A DNA stretch of 5,340 nucleotides from an uncultured Collinsella sp. (lineage in GTDB: Bacteria > Actinomycetota > Coriobacteriia > Coriobacteriales > Coriobacteriaceae): the NCBI GenBank assembly GCA_958419975.1, contig CATZIG010000140.1, forward strand, positions 1 through 5,340. Direction: 5' to 3'. This document shows positions 4,934 through 5,340 of the stretch, piece by piece (within the stretch, counting starts at the first letter, position 1; each line of letters begins with the position of its first letter). The position numbers and the translations under genes are program-made. The notes below the pieces were generated by a model. That model saw only the letters and a list, made by a program, of their open reading frames with translations. It was not told the DNA's origin and searched no databases.

Positions 4934-5340
4934 GTGAACGGGTACGTGCAACATGACGGTTTTGGCCGCGATATCAACTACCTGCGCATTGCCGTTACCG
5001 ACAAGTGCAATTTCCGCTGCATCTATTGCATGCCGGCCGATGGCGTGGCGCCCCGTGCGCACGACGAGCTGCTCAGTGCCGAGGAAATCGCCCGCTTTGT
5101 GCGCCTGGTGGCGGGAGAGGGCATTCGCCACGTGCGCCTGACGGGTGGCGAGCCGCTGGTCAGCCGGCGCATCATCCCGCTCATTCGCGACATTCGCGCG
5201 ATCCCGCAGATCGAGGATATCTCGCTTACCACCAACGGCGCCCTGCTGCCCAAGCTGGCGCCGCGGCTCAAAGATGCCGGGCTTAACCGCGTCAACATCT
5301 CGCTCGACACGCTCGACCCCGATCTGTTTGGTAAGATCAC
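4934..5340 (+). CDS. moaA: GTP 3',8-cyclase MoaA, N-terminal part (cut by window end)
   Basis: First 135 codons of the molybdenum-cofactor biosynthesis radical-SAM enzyme. With S-adenosylmethionine, MoaA converts GTP to (8S)-3',8-cyclo-7,8-dihydroguanosine triphosphate, which MoaC then turns into cyclic pyranopterin monophosphate. Seen: DGFGRDINYLRIAVTDKCNF at residues 8-27, and the [4Fe-4S] cluster motif C25-x3-C29-x2-C32 within CNFRCIYCMP. The SAM-binding LTGGEPL follows at 69-75, then LTTNG at 98-102 and NRVNISLDTLD at 118-128. The second, C-terminal cluster motif lies beyond the window. The start is GTG with a strong AGGGGAGGG (4921-4929); a second GTG at 4946 is less well placed. G+C-rich like its neighbours on the efflux side. 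It is separated from the nuclease-like gene by copy B of the repeat, so probably a separate transcript and perhaps the start of a moa operon. Confidence 0.95.
   Translation, partial: MNGYVQHDGFGRDINYLRIAVTDKCNFRCIYCMPADGVAPRAHDELLSAEEIARFVRLVAGEGIRHVRLTGGEPLVSRRIIPLIRDIRAIPQIEDISLTTNGALLPKLAPRLKDAGLNRVNISLDTLDPDLFGKI

Overview
This window looks like a chromosomal segment of a G+C-rich bacterium. The four genes from about 1095 onward are strongly G/C-biased at third codon positions, with GTG as well as ATG starts and clear GGAGG-type ribosome binding sites on most genes. The gene types and intergenic hairpin repeats would suit an anaerobic gut actinobacterium such as a Coriobacteriia (Collinsella-like) species. 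That assignment is inference only; no marker gene here fixes the taxon.

Layout. (1) Positions 1-1055 are visibly more A+T-rich than the rest and hold accessory genes on the + strand: the 3' end of a BRCT-domain protein, then a two-gene type II toxin-antitoxin operon (Phd/YefM-like antitoxin, RelE/ParE-like toxin). The operon is preceded by a perfect 28-bp palindrome centred on TGTACA, a likely autoregulatory operator. (2) A 19-bp perfect-stem hairpin at 1054-1099 separates this block from the oppositely oriented one and overlaps both stop codons. (3) On the - strand, a MATE multidrug efflux pump (2000-3346) is followed by a MerR-family, BmrR-like regulator with a C-terminal ligand-binding domain (1095-1943). 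A promoter with the 19-bp spacer and inner dyad typical of MerR control lies just upstream of the pump gene, so pump and regulator probably form an autoregulated drug-responsive operon. (4) A 345-residue protein with a C-terminal DUF559/Vsr-like (PD-(D/E)XK fold) endonuclease domain (3663-4700, +) is bracketed by two 64-nt direct copies of a hairpin repeat. The copies differ at two bases, both in the tetraloop of the inner hairpin. (5) The window ends in the first 135 codons of moaA (4934-5340, +), which starts with GTG and is recognised by its radical-SAM CxxxCxxC cluster motif.

The least-described element is the hairpin-repeat pair with the nuclease-like gene between it. The most confident regulatory findings are the toxin-antitoxin palindrome and the MerR-type promoter of the efflux operon.
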